From: Pegea sp. RAD2-039
Taxonomy: Eukaryota > Chordata > Thaliacea > Salpida > Salpidae
Direction: 5' to 3'
Assembly (NCBI GenBank): GCA_034620365.1
Contig: JAQGEQ010000145.1
Coordinates: 186,001-250,000, forward strand
DNA length: 64,000 bases
Position 1 is the first letter of the stretch, and each line of letters opens with the position of its first letter. Below the pieces are notes generated by a model. The model was given only the letters and a program-made list of their open reading frames with translations. It was not told the DNA's origin and did not search any database. This document shows, in pieces, positions 59,696-64,000 of the stretch. The position numbers and the translations under genes were made by a program.

Positions 59696-62600
59696 CTTTG
59701 CAGTATAGATGAAGAACATGGGGGTGTAAGTGAAATAAAATTAAATTTGAAAATGATTAAATTTGAAAAAAAATATCTTGTAAAAATAAAGAAAAAAAAA
59801 ATTAAGAAAACTAATAAATTATTGATTATTTTATGAAGCAAGACTAAAATCTAAAATTCATTTTTTCATAGTCAGCTATAACGAAGTATTTATTATATAT
59901 ATAAGAAACCATAATTCGGCTACATTGACATGATTTATGAAATCTGTAAGATTTAGACTTTCATCACCTTCATTAAACTTTAAAAAGACTTTAAAAATAT
60001 TAAATTACTTTCAAGTATTACGATGAAAAGTATCAGAATTCAAACTATTTCTATCTAACGTGGTTGAATCTAAGAAGCAAGTCAAATTTTGAATCGAAAT
60101 TTTTCAGACGTAAATGTATAAATGAGATATTGATTTTTAAAGTTCAATTTATGTAAAATTAAACTAATTAACAACTTTTCTTAAAGTTATCAAAGTATGC
60201 TTTAAAAGTTATATAAAATAAATTCAACAGCGTTCAATAATTTATACTAGCTACAAAAAAAATACCAAAATAAAAACGTCGATAAAAAAGTCTTTTATTA
60301 TTCAATAACTTTATTTTGTAAATTTCAGAAAAACTCTTCAAAGTGATTCAAGTACTAATTTCTACTTATTCAAATTTCTATGCATAAATTTCACATATTG
60401 TTTGTAATATTGTCCTAGTTAAAAAAAATAAAAGTTTATGTTAAAATATTCATACAACTTTTCCAAGTTTAATACAATTTGTATCAAGTTGGTTTCAAAA
60501 TTTAATTTAAATAACTTTGAAGTTTTTACAGCGAAATAAAGTTTGTGATTTGTTAAAAGATGTCTTTCTACAAATTGTTCAAACACTTAAAATACAAAGG
60601 TTTTTTCTGTAGATATTGATTTCAGATTTCAAGTAAAAACGTTTTAATTCAAGATCTCTTAAGAATTTCATTGCTTGACTTTGTTTTATTTTCTTACTTT
60701 TCTTTAGAATAATGATTTAACAGAACATTTTAGGGGTTCTAGAATAAAAATAAACTAAAATAATAATAAGAACAAGAATTTTATAGAAAAAAACTGAAAT
60801 AGTTTTCAATGCATTAATTAATCATCAACATTTTTAGGACATAGTAATTTATTACTTTTTGCAGAAGTCTTATAGATCAACTGAGATACTTTTAAGGTTT
60901 ATAATTTCAAATTTTATCAAACTTTTCGTCTAGTTAAAAAATAAAAATATCAGAAATAATATAAATATCCTTTTTTTTAAATTTCATTATTTCAAACATA
61001 TCAACTTTAAAATAATCAATTTTATGTAATACAATAAAATTTATCGCTGTAACTTATCAATAATGAGTATAATTGTTTAAAATATTTCCAATCTTTATTT
61101 AATATTAGTCTTTAATGAAAGTTTCAATATACTCAATTATAATGACGATTTTAAAATTATATTAATTTCTGAAGTAATTTTTAAATGAAATTAAAATTTT
61201 AATAACTTACTTTAAATCCTTTAAATCGTTTTTTTTTAATTCTAAAATCAATTAGTTTATTTTAAAATTAACAACCTTGTCACTCGTTTTAGCTTTTTTT
61301 ATTTTATTGCAAAAAATATTTTGCAAAAGACTTTTATGGACGGTTAGAGGCGTACTTATAGTCCTACTACCAGTTCTACCATGGTCCTACTATACTTTTA
61401 TTGGAGTTTTGAAAGAATGACAAAATATTAGTTTAAACTAATCAACAACACAAGTTAGCAGTAAAACTTCCTTTCTTGATACTATATTTAAAAAATTAAG
61501 TTTTGCAATATATAGCTTGATATTTTAACTGATTAATTATCTAAATTTCATCAGTAATTTGTTAAATAATTGGCCCATATGAAAAACGATATCGATAGAA
61601 AATGTTTGAAGCGAATTATAGCAGAATAGTTAGTAGTAGAGAACAATTTCGTAAAAGAAAAAGTTTAAAAATTAAAGATATAAAAATATATTCGCCACCA
61701 TTGCTGTAAAAACTCAAAAAAACATTTCCAATTAGTTTAGTTGAAAAAGATAGAGCCTGTGTCTTCAGCGACTAGTAGATTTTTTTTGGGCTGTTTTTGA
61801 ATGAGAAGCTTGAAAAATCATTGCAATAGTTCTTATTCTAATTTGTTCCTAATATATTTATGATTGATTTTTTATATAGAAAGGATTTTAGTATTCTTTT
61901 TATTTAACAAGCGCTTTTTCAACCTAAAATAAGAAGTTTAACAAAAAATATCTGCTTCAGCTACACTTTTGATGTTGTGTAGTTAGTCGGTCATCAAGTT
62001 TTTGCCAAACCAATAAAATTTTCGATCAAAGGAAGAAATATTTTTCAATAAAAAGAAATTAGTGAATAAAAATTAATGTAAAAGATTTCAAATTTACAAA
62101 GTAGTCATTTGTATTTAGCTGGCAAAATTTTCATTTACAAAATAATTTATTATTTGAAAATTTCCGTACTTTTTTAACCCTCAGTATTGACAAAATAATT
62201 AATTATAACTAACGCTTCGTTTTGAATAATTTTTTTTTTCTAAAAAGAATCAAGCTGCAAGCTATTGATTAAAAAGAAGTTTTCAGAGTTTTTGTTTTGT
62301 TACAAATACCTCTACTGGTTTTTCAAATAGGTTAATGATGGTTTACTTTAAAAGAGTCTATCAAGTATGAAACAGTAGAGCTTTGTTGCATGAGGACTAG
62401 GGTATCAAATAGAAGTTAAGAAAAAATGACCTACTTCATCAATTTGAATAACTTTCCACAATTAATTTTTAGTTTTACATTTTTTTAAATCATCCAATGA
62501 AGCTTTGATTTGTAGCAAAACTATCTTGAACACCTAGTAAAGTTTAAAGCTAAACAAAGTCAGGTCGATTTTGATTAGTTTAAATTTTCGGCTAACAGAC

Positions 62601-64000
62601 AAAGTCAAAATAAATTTGAAAAGACACTCGCTTAATGATTAAAAGTGTATTAGAAACGTTTAATTAAATCTTTATTATTTTGATGAGAGTAGTAAATATG
62701 TTTTAGTTTTAATTTAGTTTGAATCAGTTAAATCATTACATATTCTAATGTTTAAAAAGCAAAATTGTCATTTTGAGCTTATCTAATTACTTATATACTT
62801 GTAGGTTTATTTATTTAAAAATTTTGTACAAGTATTTACTGAATTTTTAAAATAGGGTGCTTTGAAATAACCTTTAAAAACATTATTGATTTTTTAAGCA
62901 ACCACTGATCCATAACAGAACCATTATTTGAGACACTGAAAAATAATAACAATTTTACTTAACGATTATTTTATATTATTCACTGTTTCAAAAATAGTTA
63001 TAATTTCTTTAGCTCTCAACGTATATAGTGAAAGTTTTATTAAGCAAAAGTGTGTCAAAATGTTATCGAAAAAAGCAAGCCATAAAACATTATTGAAATT
63101 TGATGGAAACTTCTGCTTTTCAGAAAAATATTTTGAAAAATGTCGAGTATTTTTAAGCGATAAATCCTTAAGAAATTTAATAATATTATTTTGATTCAAA
63201 ATATTCTTAAGTTTTACTAACAACACGCGGATCAAAAAGTTATAAAAAATAAGCTTGCAGTTCAAATTTCAAAAATTTTTTAGCAGAAAAATGAATAGAT
63301 ATTTAAATGTCAACAATGTTTTTAGAACAAACATTTTTCCTCAATCGACTTAATTGAGTTTACAGACCATATTAGTCTCCAGAGCAGTTCAAATTACATT
63401 TTATTTCAAGGTAAGAGTGGAAACATCATAGCAATAAAAATAAACATAAGCTTTTGTTTATAACCTTATATTAGTCTTTGAGTTCATTGAAAGGGACCGA
63501 TTTTATGCTAAAAAATATTCGAAGTTATTTTCGGAATCTTTAAAAGACTGATTCTCTGTTTAAGCTGATGTCTGAGCAAAACAAAAATGCTCTTTATAGT
63601 GGTCATGCTTTGCATCTTAGATAACGATAACTTCAAAAAATAATTAAAACGTTTGTTTTTTGATGACTTCAAAGTTATTTAAATATTCTGAAACTTGAAT
63701 AAAAAATAAACAGTATTTTGGTAAATCCATGTATTTTATGAATTTAGAAAAAATGAGATTAAAAACTTGTGTGTAACTTCTTCATATGCAAACTGAACAA
63801 CTTATATCATTTATAAATCATATATTCCTTGAATGAAATGCTATTATAGATATTTTCTTAAAGTTCTTTTTTTCAAAAAGTGTTTTCAGTTTTATAGCAG
63901 ATTAAAAATTCATTAAAAAAGGAATTTATGAGCAATTAAATAAGTAACAATTGTTGGTGGTTTTGTGCAGATTATTTTGGATGAAATTCGTAGGTTGGAG
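59696..64000. other. AT-rich stretch, nothing recognised
   Basis: No coding region, array or RNA gene recognised. A 99-codon minus frame at 62966-63265 is dominated by Lys, Asn, Phe and Leu, as expected by chance. A short G+C-richer patch at 61335-61400 is unassigned. Confidence 0.45.

Overview
This is a piece of an AT-rich metazoan nuclear genome. It holds spliced genes with GT-AG introns, non-LTR, Ty3/gypsy-type and pogo-type transposon remnants, and long AT-rich deserts. The intron pattern is striking: a sharp class of about 46-56 bp mini-introns next to a minority of introns of hundreds of bases, several of them filled by minisatellites. Nearly every start codon sits a few to about 60 bases after an acceptor-like YAG, and two genes (RNF181, ACSF3) follow each other closely. 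That suggests spliced-leader trans-splicing and/or 5'UTR introns. I suspect an invertebrate such as a tunicate, but the species is inference and not proven.

Layout. 1-3.7 kb: AT-rich, no gene. 3.75-5.14 kb: broken non-LTR retrotransposon (+). 5.15-5.61 kb: C-terminal fragment of a cytosolic sulfotransferase (+). 6.8-7.4 kb: frameshifted METTL21-like methyltransferase (+). 8.0-8.55 kb: last exons of an unrecognised membrane-protein gene (-). 8.6-14.2 kb: desert. 14.26-23.33 kb: a complete kinesin-3 gene, KIF13 type (+), 30 exons, about 1500 aa, with three minisatellite-swollen introns and a recent tandem duplication across an exon boundary. 24.7-25.9 kb: gag-like remnant of a Ty3/gypsy-type element (-). 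27.2-28.4 kb: LRRC51 (-). 31.6-33.7 kb: SH3BP5 (+). 33.91-34.94 kb: a dead pogo/Tigger DNA transposon with both inverted repeats and TA target-site duplication. 35.86-41.09 kb: a FET (FUS/EWS/TAF15) family RNA-binding protein (-). 44.0-44.4 kb: RNF181 (+). 44.6-47.2 kb: ACSF3 (+). 48.4-48.7 and 40.5-40.6 kb: two more 3' ends of the same non-LTR family (-). 49.3-49.8 kb: tRNA-derived SINE-like element (-). 51.0-58.3 kb: P5A-type ATPase ATP13A1 (+), 27 exons, 1189 aa. 59.5-59.7 kb: two C-terminal exons of an unrecognised gene (-). The rest to 64 kb is AT-rich with nothing recognisable.

The genes are unrelated housekeeping or cytoskeletal genes: vesicle transport motor, Rab11 exchange factor, RNA-binding protein, ubiquitin ligase, mitochondrial malonyl-CoA synthetase, ER P5A ATPase. 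They do not form a pathway. I found no evidence of a new multi-gene system. The unusual content is at the level of gene architecture: exonised intronic repeat, 16-nt microexon, 36-nt intron, GC-AG intron, minisatellite introns, dense TGACGTCA palindromes, a FET protein without its zinc finger, and an Asp in place of a zinc-binding His in RNF181. Exon models were built by hand. Reading phase closes across every exon of the six complete genes, which is strong internal support.
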